Assembly (NCBI RefSeq): GCF_000224145.3
Contig: NC_020166.2
Coordinates: 8,270,050-8,334,049, forward strand
Length of the DNA stretch: 64,000 nt
Reading direction: 5' to 3'
Source of the DNA: Ciona intestinalis
Lineage: Eukaryota; Chordata; Ascidiacea; Phlebobranchia; Cionidae
Under the pieces are notes generated by a model. That model ran no database searches. It saw only the letters and a list, made by a program, of their open reading frames with translations, and was not told the origin of the DNA. The position numbers and the translations under genes were made by a program. This document shows positions 52,201 to 61,439 of the stretch, in pieces (within the stretch, counting starts at the first letter, position 1; each line of letters opens with the position of its first letter).

Positions 52201-55200
52201 GCTTACTAGTATCTAGCCCCACAAAATGGCGGAATCATTTATTTGACACAGTTATGGGTAAGTTGTTTATATAACAAGCCAGAAACACCATGATTAACAG
52301 TTGGCACAGCTAGCCCTTTTTAAACCCTTGCAAAAGGAAGGTTGAAATAAACCTTAGCGCCATGCCAGTGGTTAGATTGCCTGCCTGTAGCCAAGTAAAA
52401 ATGTCCAGGTTGGTTACTGCTACCATTGTGGGCGTATGTGTCCTTGGGCAAGAAACTTAACAGCAATTGCTCTAACCTGTTTAATTTTATGGGTTATCTA
52501 AATTGTCAGCCTTCTATACCCCCCAAAATAAGTATGGGCTCACAAATTTACATGCGTGGTGATCACAAGTGGGCACGGGGTGTATGAAAGAACACCTTTA
52601 TAATAAGACCCCGCCATGCGAGGATAAAACAAATTTCATGTGTTCATTTATTATTGAGCTGAGAAATTTTGGAAAAAAATAGTAAAATGATGAAAAAAAT
52701 CATTTTTGCAAAACATGGAAAAAATATTACAAAAAACGTTTTAAAAAAAATGAAAAAAAGCATAAAAAAATATTTTTGGAAAAAAAAGAAAAAAATCATG
52801 AAATTAGCATCTAGCTGTGCCACTGCTACTAACTGATACAAATAACAAATTAACCGCCATCTGTAACAAAAACTTTGTGGCATTTTTATGATTCTTGCTG
52901 ACAACAATTCTTCCATATACTTGAAACTAATGGATTGGCAATGGGTGTAATAAGCCAAACTCATTTTTTAATATAATATAATTAATTATGTGATATTTAT
53001 TACAATTATCTCAATTTCTTAAACTTGAATTATTTGGACAAGTTAGATAAATTTAAAAAAAAACTGTAATCTTTGTTCTTGAAATTCAATTTCTTTGGGT
53101 GAACTAATTACTGCTGTATCATATTTTGCAATTTTCGATTTAAGCTTTTTGAAGTAAACATTACAAAACAAAACAGTTAATATCAACATATTTTTGTTTT
53201 TTTTTTCATTTTCAAAAAAAAATTCTGTTTCTTTTTTTTTTCTTTTTTTGTTTTCAAAATTCTGTTGTTTTTTTTTCTCACTACCGAATCCCATAACTGA
53301 CCAAACTTCATAAAATAACAAATTACATATTTAAATTTATCATGTAATACCCAAACCCAAAATTTCTTTAATTTTCATTTTAATCAGAATCTTGTGTTTT
53401 ATAATCCATTACATGATTTTAGTTGAACGTTTAAAAATATATGTTTAAAAAAATCAAAGTTATTGTATTTAAATAAAATAAATATAGTTTAAATACGACT
53501 TAGCTGTCACTAGTTTGCTACAAAATCTGTTAAAACGTATTATAAGAGTGAGGTAATATTTTTGGCATTTTTTCTGAGACTTTGGTAATGCTTATTTAAT
53601 TAAAAAACTAGTAAGAAAAATCTAGTTTATTTTAAATTGAAAAGTCACTATTTCTAGCATTTGCATCCAGTAGCCTTTAATATGGCTACACTTTATATAA
53701 AATAGAGTGGGGAAGATGGGACACTTTTCATTTCATCTTCTTGTTCCATTCGATAGTAAACAAAGAACAGTCAAAGAATTATAAAATCACATCCTCACGA
53801 CTCCCTTAGACCATTGTTAATTGTTTAAAACACAATCAGGATACTTGCATATTATGAGCTAAAGGTGTCCCGTCTCCCCCTACCCTACTATATATGGATA
53901 TTTATTTTATCATAGCAGTGTATTCATATATAAATACTTTACTTTATCTTGTGAACAGTTATACTACCACACACCCCAACACAGCATGCTATGTTGCTTC
54001 AATTTGTATTTTTGAACCTAAATCTATTATGTTTGAAAACACATTATATCTACAGCTTTGCAAAAAGCCTGCAGGAGTTGTGGGGAAGAAACTCTCACGT
54101 TTCTTGATGATCTGAAAACGCCAAGCAAAACATCTGACAGCAAAATTACGAGAGAAAAACTGGACATGATAATGAGCACGGCCAAAGTGAGTATGATGGT
54201 AGGGTGTGGGAAGATGGGACACCTTGTCGTTCTATTTCTCGTCCCATTTGGTAGTAAACAAAGAACATTCAAAGAATTACAAAACCATATCCCCACGACT
54301 TCCATACACCGTTGGTAATTATTTAAAACCTGATCAGTATTTGGATATATGTGATTTATTTCCTTTTTTTTAATGTCTTATTGTGAATTATTCCACAACG
54401 GAACTAAAAAAACATAAAGTTGAAAAATAACATTAAAAAAAATAAGAAAAAGCTTGAAAATAAACATTAAAAAAATTGTAAAACCTAAAAATTTCTTTAA
54501 AAAAAATAAAAATCACATAATAATTTAAAAAAAAAACAACAATTGCTTTCCTCCAGGAGCTGCTCCCAAAGATGAGCGATGTAAGAGGAGGAGATCTTCA
54601 TGATCTCGTGGAGCAGGAGATGGCATCGACCACTCAAGCTGTCGAGCAAGCAGCTGAGCGCATAGAGGCGTTGCTCAATGAGGCGCGACAACGAGACACA
54701 GGGGTCAACTTAGAGGTCAACGAAAGGTAATTGGTATTTTATTAAATATATTTTTATCAAAAAAAAAAACAATATATTTTTATCAAAAAAAAATGAAAAT
54801 TGCGAGTGAAAACTGAAAATTCCTAAAATACACTTAAAAAAAACAAAAAAAAACAAAAATCTTTGCTGAAAACTAAATATTCCTATATCCCTAGGATCCT
54901 GGATTCATGCACAGAGCTGATGAAATTCATTCAAATTCTCATTTCTTCCTCTAAGGATCTTCAGCGAGAAATTGTTGAGCAAGGAAGAGTAAGTTTTGGT
55001 GTAAATGATGAGACCATTTACTTTTTTTATTCAGTTTTTTTCATGTAGTTTTTTTATTGTTTTATATTTAGTTTTTTTATTCATTTTTTTTATTTAGTTT
55101 TATATTTCCTATTTTGATTTACATTTTTATATTTACTTTTTCATTTAGTTTTCATATTTAGTTCTTACACATTTTTTTTATTTTCTATTTATATTTCTTT

Positions 55201-57369
55201 TTTTTTTAATTTTTATTATTTATTTTTTATTCATTTCATTCTATTTTTACTTAGCTTTCAGATACTTTTTAGTCAAATTTAAGTATACTGCACCAAACAT
55301 TCGGAACCATTTTTTTTTTTGACTTAATAATAATCAAAAACATTTAAATGTAAATACCACACAGGGTGCTTCATCAACCACAGAGTTTTACATGAAGAAT
55401 TCTCGTTGGACAGAAGGTTTAATATCGGCTGCTAAAGCTGTTGGTTGGGGGGCTACTATGCTAACGTAAGTGCAGCAATATTAATGTTAGCTTATATATA
55501 AATTATTAAACTTTTTATGGTAGTAATAATTCACACATGTTTGTATGTTAGCTTGTTTTAGTATTTTAAAAAACGGACTTTTTTATCATTTTACAAACTT
55601 GTAATTTTTTTAAAAAGTTTGTCACTTTTTAAAAATCTGTTACTTTTTTACAAGTCTGTTACTTTTTTACAAGTCTGTTACTTTTTACAATTCTGTCACT
55701 TTTTCTAGTCTTGTCACTTTTTTTTACAAATTAGTTATCATTTACAAGTCTGTCATTTTTTTCTTTATTTCTTTTTCATTTTTTTTGTCTGTTTCCGCCG
55801 TACTCCTTTTTCTGTCTGTCTCTTCTGTTACTGGTAAAAAAATTCTGTGATTTAGGTAATTTGATTAAAAGTGATTACTGTTTAGTTCTTCAATTAAACA
55901 TGATTTACTTCTCAGAGACGCAGCTGACTTAGTGATCCAGGGTGATGGAAAATTTGAGGAGCTGATGGTTTGTTCGCATGAAATATCGGCGTCCACTGCA
56001 CAACTTGTGGCAGCTTCAAGGGTGATTTATTATTAATATTTTAATGCGGAAAAGCGCTTCAGATTTTTGTAATTTTTTTTCATTTTTACACAACTGTTTT
56101 TTAATTTTATTTTATGCAACTAAATTTCAACATTTTTAAATGTTGTAGTCAACGGTAAAACTTGGTCTAGAAATTTATAATACCTGATATACTGTAAAAA
56201 ATCTTACAATATATTAAAAGTATATTAAGAACATTTTACTGAAGTGTGCGCAAAAATTCGCAAAAAAAATATAAATTTTACTACATAAAAATCAACAAAA
56301 AAAGAAACCATTAAAAAAACACCAATTATTTTTTTTCCTAGTAAAACGTATATCTGTTATTTTTTTGTTAGGTAAAAGCTGGCAAAAACAGCACAAAGTT
56401 GAAAACTTTGCAAAGTGCTTCACGCAATGTGAACGGAGCCACAGCAAAAGTAGTTGCTTCCACGAATGCAGGGAGAAGACAACTGGATGAAGTGTCCGAG
56501 TCTTTGGAAGGTTTGGCGTCTGTCACTTTAACACAGATCAAAAGAAAAGAAATGGATTCTCAGGTTTGATTTCTATTTAATTTTTTTGGTACTGCTTTTA
56601 TTACAGTTGTTATAACACGGGTGTTCTCTTTCATGCACTTTGTGCTCACTTAGAAGTTACCATGTATGTTACTTTTTGGTTAAATTTGCTTCAAAGTGTT
56701 CAAAACATGATCAGGAAATATGGGATTTAGGTCCTTCACTCCTTATGGCATCTTACCCCACAGTATCATAATATAGTAAGGTGGAATAAGATAGAACACC
56801 TTTAACACATAAAATCTAAATATCCTGATTGTGTTTTAAACAATTAACAACGGTCTATTGGAGTCGTGAGGATATGATTTTATAATTCTTTGATTGTTCT
56901 TTGTTTACTACTAAATGGGCAGAAAATAGAAGAAAAGGTGGCCCATAGTCCCCCGACTTTACTACATAGTAACTTTTTGGGTAAACCAGGTGAAAGTGTT
57001 GGAATTGGAACAAGCATTACAACAAGAACGAGTGAAACTTGGAACACTGAGGAAGAAACATTACGAGCTCGCTGGAGCAAAAGATGAGGAGGAAGAAGAA
57101 GAGACTCCCATTCCTCCTGTGAGTCGAATTGACATGAAATATATTTAGTTAGTATAGCATACATCACTAAAGAACCTCACCCATATAAAAATTAAAAATG
57201 AAAAATTTATTATTAAAAAAAAAAAAGTTTTTTTATTTAATTTTTTTTTTTTTTAAAGTGTTGTTGTTTTTGTTTGTAGGTAGAAAACAGCAACAACAAC
57301 AACAACGTGCCTACCAAACCCCCACTAGCACAAAAACCAGTAATACCGCCCAAACCAGTGGAAACGTAA
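38337..57369 (+). CDS. HIP1: Huntingtin-interacting protein 1 (HIP1/HIP1R/Sla2 family), 24 exons
   Basis: Coding exons: 38337-38402, 40239-40302, 41389-41531, 41822-41878, 42546-42623, 43262-43338, 44299-44360, 45008-45148, 45522-45655, 46492-46602, 48500-48676, 49362-49545, 49791-49879, 50459-50633, 50932-51105, 51674-51781, 54056-54186, 54557-54726, 54895-54988, 55365-55465, 55916-56021, 56372-56563, 56990-57118, 57280-57369. Total 950 aa; all phases agree. Order: ANTH lipid-binding domain (~10-290; ERESFEKTQ, KAINT, WKFCHVLHKVLRDGHP, GQCRLAPCILVILD, YDYTVKLLFKLHACLPADTL); a clathrin/adaptor-type LIDTNFDELFG (317-327); coiled coil (~350-560); I/LWEQ (talin/THATCH) actin-binding module (~640-920; LEVNERILDSC, SSKDLQREIVEQGR, RWTEGLISAAKAVGWGA, FEELMVCSHEISASTAQLVAA, TLTQIKRKEMDSQ). 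HIP1 links clathrin coats and PIP lipids to actin. It is the single pre-duplication counterpart of HIP1 and HIP1R. The C-terminal tail is novel: acidic, Asn-run and Pro-rich. Confidence 0.95.
39674..39757 (+). CDS. HIP1: Alternative first coding exon of HIP1
   Basis: ATG at 39674 opens 28 codons (MRKAASMDELREKSSHSSRY then LVVPREDI) ending at a GTAAGA donor in phase 0. That is the same phase as the canonical first exon (38337-38402), so it could splice directly to exon 2 at 40239. It would replace the conserved LDAERESFEKTQ start of the ANTH domain with a Ser-rich, basophilic-kinase-like N terminus (RKAAS). No in-frame stop precedes the donor and codon choice is plausible. Alternative promoters are known for vertebrate HIP1. 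This is an inference without transcript support. Confidence 0.5.
42214..42407 (+). mobile_element. TA-flanked ~195 bp MITE, copy 8
   Basis: Begins TATAGTAGGGCGGGGAGAACGGGAC and ends CTTACCCCACCCTACTATA. HIP1 intron 4. Confidence 0.85.
42676..43000. repeat. ~134 bp tandem repeat, about 2.4 units
   Basis: Units begin at about 42676, 42809 and 42943 with TTTAACCA(C/T)ACAG and contain CAGTGGGTGGGAACTGTATACA and GAAAATCACAGCCAATAAAAGG. The first two units are nearly identical and the third is truncated. HIP1 intron 5. No function visible. Confidence 0.85.
43162..43202. repeat. (TA)n microsatellite
   Basis: Roughly 20 TA dinucleotides in HIP1 intron 5. A similar but shorter TA-rich tract occurs at about 34010-34060 in PEX16 intron 3. 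Confidence 0.9.
43456..43650 (-). mobile_element. TA-flanked ~195 bp MITE, copy 9
   Basis: Begins TATAGTAGTGTGGGGAAAGATGGG and ends TTTTTCCCATTCTACTATA. HIP1 intron 6. Confidence 0.85.
44734..44894 (+). mobile_element. MITE, internally shortened copy 10
   Basis: Left end ACAGTGGGGGGGAGACAGCACGG and right end TTTTTCCCACCCTACTATG. About 30 bp of the centre is missing. HIP1 intron 7. Confidence 0.75.
46140..46250 (+). repeat. Dispersed repeat, GGGTAAGGTCCT family
   Basis: TATTCTATATGGGTAAGGTACTTG...GGATTTAGGCCAGATTTAGCCCATTACCCCAACACCC. The same pattern recurs at about 38600-38650, 41575-41650, 48690-48745, 48870-49054 and 50670-50770. It is a dispersed family different from the MITE and SINE. 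Confidence 0.6.
46638..47134. mobile_element. 497 bp hAT-type MITE with exact 8-bp TSD
   Basis: Terminal inverted repeats CAGGAGTGTTCAAATG and (reverse of the right end) CAGTAATGTTCAAATG, 14/16 identical. The flanking 8-mer GTTTAGAG is present at both 46630-46637 and 47135-47142. The interior (about 46880-46985) carries the inverse of the TGATGCAATGAATCCACGTG block found in the 34806-36389 element, so the two are related or nested. HIP1 intron 10. Confidence 0.85.
47160..47345 (+). mobile_element. SINE tail copy
   Basis: TTGTCCAAATTATCAGCCACAC...AACATACATGGTAACTCGTATGCTGGCACAAGGTGTATGAAACA. HIP1 intron 10, between two inverted-repeat elements. Confidence 0.6.
47408..48085. mobile_element. 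678 bp foldback-type element with 8-bp TSD
   Basis: The 8-mer TTTATTTA flanks it at 47400-47407 and 48086-48093. Ends are AGGGCCATACCAACGAAAA and, reversed, AGGGGCATGCCAACGAAAA. The two halves are long imperfect inverted repeats: for example CGTTTCTAGTTTCTAAACTACTGAAG near 47600 is mirrored by CTTCAGTAG...AGAAACTAGAAACG near 47880. RNA from either strand would fold into a long hairpin. HIP1 intron 10. Confidence 0.8.
48287..48472 (-). mobile_element. TA-flanked MITE, copy 11
   Basis: Begins TATAGTAGGGTGGAGGAAGATGGG and ends CATCCTCCCCCCCCCTACTATA. It ends 27 bp before HIP1 exon 11 (48500). Confidence 0.85.
49055..49104. other. Assembly gap (50 N)
   Basis: Run of 50 N in HIP1 intron 11, within a cluster of GGGTAAGGTCC dispersed repeats. 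Confidence 0.99.
50057..50232 (-). mobile_element. MITE, copy 12
   Basis: Begins TATAGTAAGGTGGGGAGGGG and ends CCCCTTTCCCCACCCTAGTG, with a small deletion near the left end. HIP1 intron 13. Confidence 0.8.
52355..52640 (+). mobile_element. Full-length tRNA-derived SINE
   Basis: The most complete copy, in order: tRNA-like head (AGCGCCATGCCAGTGGTTAG); GTTACTGCTACCATTGTGGGCGTATG; body CCTTGGGCAAGAAACTTAACAGCAATTGCTC; a linker ATTGTCAGCC; and tail ACATGCGTGGT...GGTGTATGAAAGAACACC...CCATGCGAGGATAAA. It defines the order of the partial copies elsewhere. HIP1 intron 16. Confidence 0.7.
53697..53892 (-). mobile_element. MITE, copy 13
   Basis: Begins TAAAATAGAGTGGGGAAGATGGG and ends CTCCCCCTACCCTACTATA. 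HIP1 intron 16, upstream of exon 17. Confidence 0.85.
54196..54352 (-). mobile_element. MITE, 3'-truncated copy 14
   Basis: Starts GGTAGGGTGTGGGAAGATGGGAC only about 10 bp after the HIP1 exon 17 donor (GCCAAA|GTGAGT) and lacks its right terminus. Confidence 0.8.
55590..55760. repeat. Minisatellite, ~20-22 bp unit
   Basis: About eight imperfect units of TACAAGTCTGTTACTTTTT in HIP1 intron 20. Confidence 0.75.
56600..56690 (-). mobile_element. SINE tail copy
   Basis: ACAGTTGTTATAACACGGGTGTTCTCTTTCATGCAC...AAGTTACCATGTATGTTACTTTTTGG. HIP1 intron 22. An end of the variant MITE family follows at about 56695-56767. Confidence 0.6.
56772..56968 (+). mobile_element. TA-flanked ~195 bp MITE, copy 15
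   Basis: Begins TATAGTAAGGTGGAATAAGATAG and ends TAGTCCCCCGACTTTACTACATA. Its pyrimidine-rich end stops about 21 bp before HIP1 exon 23 (56990), where it may supply part of the polypyrimidine tract. Confidence 0.85.
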
Positions 57370-58006
57370 AAAGAAAATGAATATATAAGAAATGCAGTGC
57401 AATTTGTAATCTAACTCTTACTTTTATGTTAGGACGCGGATTTTTTTTCGTACGTTTTTTCGTGTGCACTTTTTTTGTATTTGATTTACGAGTGTACGGT
57501 AAAAGCTGAGGTGTTGGTTGTTTTTTGCGAGAGTGCTCTTACTGTTGCATTTTCCTGATAGCTGTAGTGAAAAGGAACGCAACTGCAGAGCTCACGGCAT
57601 TTGTACATTTTTTACACAAACTGTTGTCTTTTTAATGTAAAACACTTTTTCGTCAAAGAAAAAAATCTTCGCATAATCTTTTTTAACAAAAAAATTCTTT
57701 GCAAAATATTTTGCAGAGAACTAAAAATATTTTGTCGAAGAACAAAATTTTTCCCGAGAAGCAAAATCCCGCTTTTTAAACCTATCTTATAAAATCTGCC
57801 TTTTCAAAAAAATTCAAATTTTTTTCGTAACAACTTTCACTGCGAATTTATCTTCCTGTTTCGTGTCTTTGCTAGAGTGTATCTTCTCTGTTGGTTAAAC
57901 AATGGCTTTTATTTTCATGTATGTTAGTTTATTAGAACTCTAATAATCATCGTGTATTTTAAACCATTTCGCATCATTTCTGTACAAGATAAAAATCTCC
58001 TGTTTT
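57370..58006 (+). other. HIP1 3' UTR and downstream sequence
   Basis: AT-rich sequence after the HIP1 stop, before the next MITE. No canonical AATAAA was noticed close to the stop, and no other gene was seen. Confidence 0.45.
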
Positions 58007-58199
58007 ATATAGTAGGGTGGGGGAAGATGAGACACCTTAACCACTTAATATCCAAATATCCTAATCGTGTTTTAAATAATTAACAACGGTCTATTGGAGT
58101 CGTGAGGATACAGTTTTATAATTCTTTGAATGTTCTTTGTTTACTACCAAATGGGATGAAAAAATCTAAAAAGTGTCCCATCTTTCCCATCCTACTATA
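58007..58199 (+). mobile_element. TA-flanked ~195 bp MITE, copy 16
   Basis: Begins TATAGTAGGGTGGGGGAAGATGAG and ends CTTTCCCATCCTACTATA. A close match to the family consensus. Confidence 0.9.
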
Positions 58200-58216
58200 C
58201 TACGGTATAATAGCCT

Positions 58217-58411
58217 ATATAGTAGGGTGGGGTAAGATGGACCATGTTTTATTCTATTTCTCGTTCATTCGGTAGTAAACAAAGAATATTTACAGAACTA
58301 AAATACTCTGGTCCCACGACTCTAAAAATGCGCTGTTAATTGTTTAAAACGCGATTATGAAATATGGGATTTAGGTGCTAACGGTATTCCATCTTACCCT
58401 ACAGTGCTATA
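58217..58411 (-). mobile_element. Variant-family MITE
   Basis: Left end TATAGTAGGGTGGGGTAAGATGG, but the right half reads GGATTTAGGTGCTAACGGTATTCC...ACCCTACAGTGC. This sister subfamily differs from copies 1-16. It lies 17 bp from copy 16. Confidence 0.75.
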
Positions 58412-58744
58412 TATATATTCTAGTAGGCCGTTATATCCCGCTGTTAGTATACCGTATACTATACTGCTGTGTTTACAGCTTCCATTTCGATGCTTTGCCC
58501 ATATTGGCCCACAAAGATATATTTCAATTTTTTCGCAGTAATATTCTCTTTCAGGTTTTTTTTAATGCAAAAGGGTGCTGGTGTAAAAAGCGAACTTTTG
58601 GCCGCAGTTTCGTCAAGTTTTCCCCACGCTTCATTCTATCTATGTAGATAACAGCATCTCTTAACACAGTACACAATAACACATGAAACTTTGTATCTAT
58701 TTGTGTTCTGTCACTATAAACGCGTTTATTTAAGGTGTTAAAGA

Positions 58745-58865
58745 TCGAATGTACCTTATTTATCCTCGCGTGGCCGAAAAACGACAGTCGTTATACCACA
58801 GATGTTCTGTTCCATACTCCTCGACCCAGCTTACGAGTTACCAAGTATGTTACTTTGTAGGTGAT
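58745..58865 (-). mobile_element. SINE tail copy
   Basis: GAATGTACCTTATTTATCCTCGCGTGGCCGAAAAACGACAGTCG...CCCAGCTTACGAGTTACC. Confidence 0.6.
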
Positions 58866-58869
58866 TATC

Positions 58870-59262
58870 TCTAGGTTAGGGATAAGATGGTCCATGTTTT
58901 CATTCTATTTTATCGCCCCGTTTGATAGAAAAAAGGAATATTTACATGGTTATTCTGGGATGGGGGAAGATGGGACACCTTCTGCGCATAATATCCGAAT
59001 ATCCTGAACGTGTTTTAAACAGTTAACAACGGTCTATGGGAGTCTTGAACATATAGTTTTATAATTTTTTGAAAGTTCCTTGCTTACTACCACATTTGAC
59101 GGGGAAAATAGAGTTAAAATGTGTCCCAACTTCCCCCATCACCCTACTATATATAAAAGTATCCTCACGACTCTAAAAGACGATTTTGAAATATGGAGTA
59201 TACCTACCGTATTCAGCCTATATTTAATACCTGTATACATCCTACCCCACAGTATTATATAG
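58870..59262. mobile_element. Variant MITE interrupted by a nested MITE (copy 18 at 58951-59152)
   Basis: The outer element starts near 58870 (GGTTAGGGATAAGATGGTCC) and resumes at about 59155 with GTATCCTCACGACTCTAAAA, ending CATCCTACCCCACAGTA near 59256. The inner element spans 58951-59152 (CTGGGATGGGGGAAGATGGGACACC to TTCCCCCATCACCCTACTATA) in forward orientation. Confidence 0.75.
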
Positions 59263-59571
59263 GATAGGAATACACGAGAAATTGCTGAGGTCCTGCAACA
59301 ATAAGCGAATCCAATCAGTTTTAAGAAGACTTGGCATTGCTGATCACTTAAGCAGATAAAAAGAAATTAAACATGGACCCAAAGGTTAGTTAAATGAGAT
59401 ATTATTTTAACGGTGACGTTTTTTACTGTCAGATTTTTTAGCATTTCACTGTAATTTGATTTTTAAGCTTTTTTTATCTAGTATTACAATATGATTTAAA
59501 ATATTAGGAAGTTTTTGAATGGAGGAAATTTATTCTGTTTCTTCGGTCACGATAACAAAAATCTGAACCCC

Positions 59572-59657
59572 AATATACCGTTGGTAATTGTTTAAAACAC
59601 GATCAGAATATTTAGAAATTATGTGCTAAAGGTGTGCCATTTTACCCCACAGTACTT
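59572..59657 (-). mobile_element. MITE fragment, copy 19
   Basis: Right half only: GTTGGTAATTGTTTAAAACACGATCAGAATATTT through GTGCCATTTTACCCCACAGTA. Confidence 0.7.
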
Positions 59658-59890
59658 TACCTGTTTAGTAAAATCTAGGTTAAATACAACATGTCGCCGA
59701 CAATGTAATGTTACTGAATAAGGAGACTCTTTGTAAAGCGATTCATTGAAAAGAAGCTATTCACTCGAAGCTTGGTAAAAAAAACCTTCCTTTGTTTGGC
59801 AGCATTGTTCTCTTACCGGTAACCGTTTTATTTGAATATAGAAGCAACCAGTATACAGTCTAGTTAGGTTAGTACAGTGTGTAAGACTAC

Positions 59891-61327
59891 ATGATGAGCA
59901 GTTGTTTTAGTGTTTTAAGTTTACTATTACTAGTATTAGTTTTTTGCAATGGCGACTCGTTTCAAAATCCGAAAGACGATGTGGACGAGCTGTTAAAGTT
60001 AAGATCCAGTATTTGCTACGCAGCTGAAAAAGCAGGTGTACCGTCAGCGTTGCTTGCAGGTAAAAAATGATTTCTTTGTTATAAAGTATAGTAGAGTGGG
60101 GGAAGATGGGACGAATTTAGCACGGAATATCCAAATATCCTGGTCGTGTTTTAAACAATTAACAACGGTCTATGGGAGTTGTGAGGATACAGTTTAATAA
60201 TCCTTTGAATGTTCTTTGTTTACCAAATGGGACAAGAAAATAAATTAAAAAGGTGTCTCATCTTCCCCCACCCTACTATATCCCATTATTAATTAAGCGT
60301 GTAAAAAACTTAGATTAAGGGGTTTAAGTTGTATGCCTGATCTCAGGTATCATCAGTCGTGTAAGCGGGGCCGGTAGAATGCTGAACGAGAATGGCTACG
60401 GGCAACATGGATATGGTGTGATGCAGGTATACAGCAACTTTTAAATATATAGTAGGGTGGAGGAAGAAGGGACACCTTTTGCACATAATTTACAAATATC
60501 CTGATCGTGTTTTAAGCAATTAACAACGGTCTATGGGAGTCGTGAGGATATAGTTTTATGATTCTTTGAATGTTCTTTGTGTACTACTAAACGGGACGAG
60601 AAAATGGAGTTAAAGGATGTCCCATCTTCCCCCACCCTACTATACTACAAAATTACCTCTTTTTGTTATTTTCTTGCAACAATGCTTTACGTTTAGGTGT
60701 TTAGAATGTTCATAATCATAACAACTTAAACATAATCATCCACAAAGTTACATACGTGGTAATTCATAAGCGGGCAGAGGTGTATGAAACAGAACACCTG
60801 TGTTATAAAGATTGCCGTTGCCCGACACGCCAGTATAAAGTAAGTTACAGTTATTTATTTAGTGTAAGCTAACATCTACATTTAAATGAATGTAATGTAA
60901 CTCGCTTTATCTTTGCGTTACCGGAAAGCGACAATGGTTATAACATGGGTTTTCATACCCATTGTGCCAGCTAACGAGTTACCACGTATGTTGCATTTTC
61001 ATGTATTTATAGATTGCTGAAAAACACGGTGCCGACACAAAGTTCGGGCCTTTTTCAAGAGATCACATTTTACAAGGCGCACAAATTCTCCACGACCTAA
61101 TGCATTCCATACATGAAAAACACCCAGGAATCATGATGGACCAACAATTTCGAGGCGGAATATTGGCCTACCGAGTTGGTGTGGAAAATCTAAGGCCGCC
61201 CGATCTAATTCATTCGGATATGCCGGAACAGCAATATGCGAATGACGTTCTCAGGCGGACATCGTTCTTTGAACAGCAAGGGTTTGGGAGAAAAGAATGC
61301 ACAAACATTCAGCATGAGGATCTTTAA
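59891..61327 (+). CDS. Goose-type (g-type) lysozyme-like protein, catalytic Glu absent
   Basis: Exons 59891-60059, 60347-60426, 61013-61327 encode 187 aa; phases 1 and 0 match. A hydrophobic signal peptide (~residues 1-21, SLLLLVLVFCNG) indicates secretion. Family matches to goose egg-white lysozyme are AEKAGVPSALLAGIISR, the SGAGRML block, GYGVMQ, ILQGAQILHDL, IMMDQQFRGGILAYRVGVEN and QQYANDVLRRTSFFEQQGFG. Active g-type enzymes have Glu73 (ISRES) and two aspartates near GD..GNGFGLMQVD. Here those positions read ISRVS (codon GTA), Gln/His and MQIAE, so all expected catalytic acids are missing while the fold is preserved. It is therefore likely a non-hydrolytic peptidoglycan-binding or regulatory paralogue, or a decaying copy. 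The reading frame and splice sites are intact. An AATAAA polyadenylation signal is at 61402-61407. Introns 1 and 2 each hold a MITE. Confidence 0.92.
60087..60290 (+). mobile_element. TA-flanked MITE, copy 20
   Basis: Fills most of lysozyme intron 1 (60060-60346): starts 27 bp after the donor and ends TTCCCCCACCCTACTATA. Confidence 0.9.
60446..60645 (+). mobile_element. TA-flanked MITE, copy 21
   Basis: Starts TATAGTAGGGTGGAGGAAGAAGGG, 19 bp after the lysozyme exon 2 donor, and ends CTTCCCCCACCCTACTATA. Confidence 0.9.
60720..61005. mobile_element. Two SINE tails in opposite orientation
   Basis: 60720-60850 reads forward (ACAAAGTTACATACGTGGTAATTC...GGTGTATGAAACAGAACACC). 60890-61005 reads in reverse (TCGCTTTATCTTTGCGTTACC...GTGCCAGCTAACGAGTTACC). 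Together they form an imperfect inverted repeat in lysozyme intron 2, ending 8-10 bp before exon 3. Confidence 0.65.
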
Positions 61328-61401
61328 GTTAGAACAATTACACTTCTGGTGTGTAGTTTTCATGTTTGGTTTTAGTCTGATGATGTTTGGTCGTAGTTTT
61401 C

Positions 61402-61407
61402 AATAAA
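61402..61407 (+). terminator. Polyadenylation signal of the lysozyme gene
   Basis: AATAAA 75 bp after the lysozyme stop codon. Confidence 0.65.
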
Positions 61408-61439
61408 TTGGAGCAAATTAAATTAACAGTATATATGCG

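Noticed and set aside
57198..57380. 60-aa frame with poly-Gln
   Set aside because: Shadow frame of HIP1 exon 24; the phase-consistent frame is VENSNNNNNVPTKPP.
59280..59400. ATG-GACCCAAAG|GTTAGT segment before the lysozyme as a first exon
   Set aside because: Four codons only, and the lysozyme already has its own signal-peptide exon.
61100..61327. 75-codon frame as a standalone gene
   Set aside because: It is the 3' part of lysozyme exon 3.
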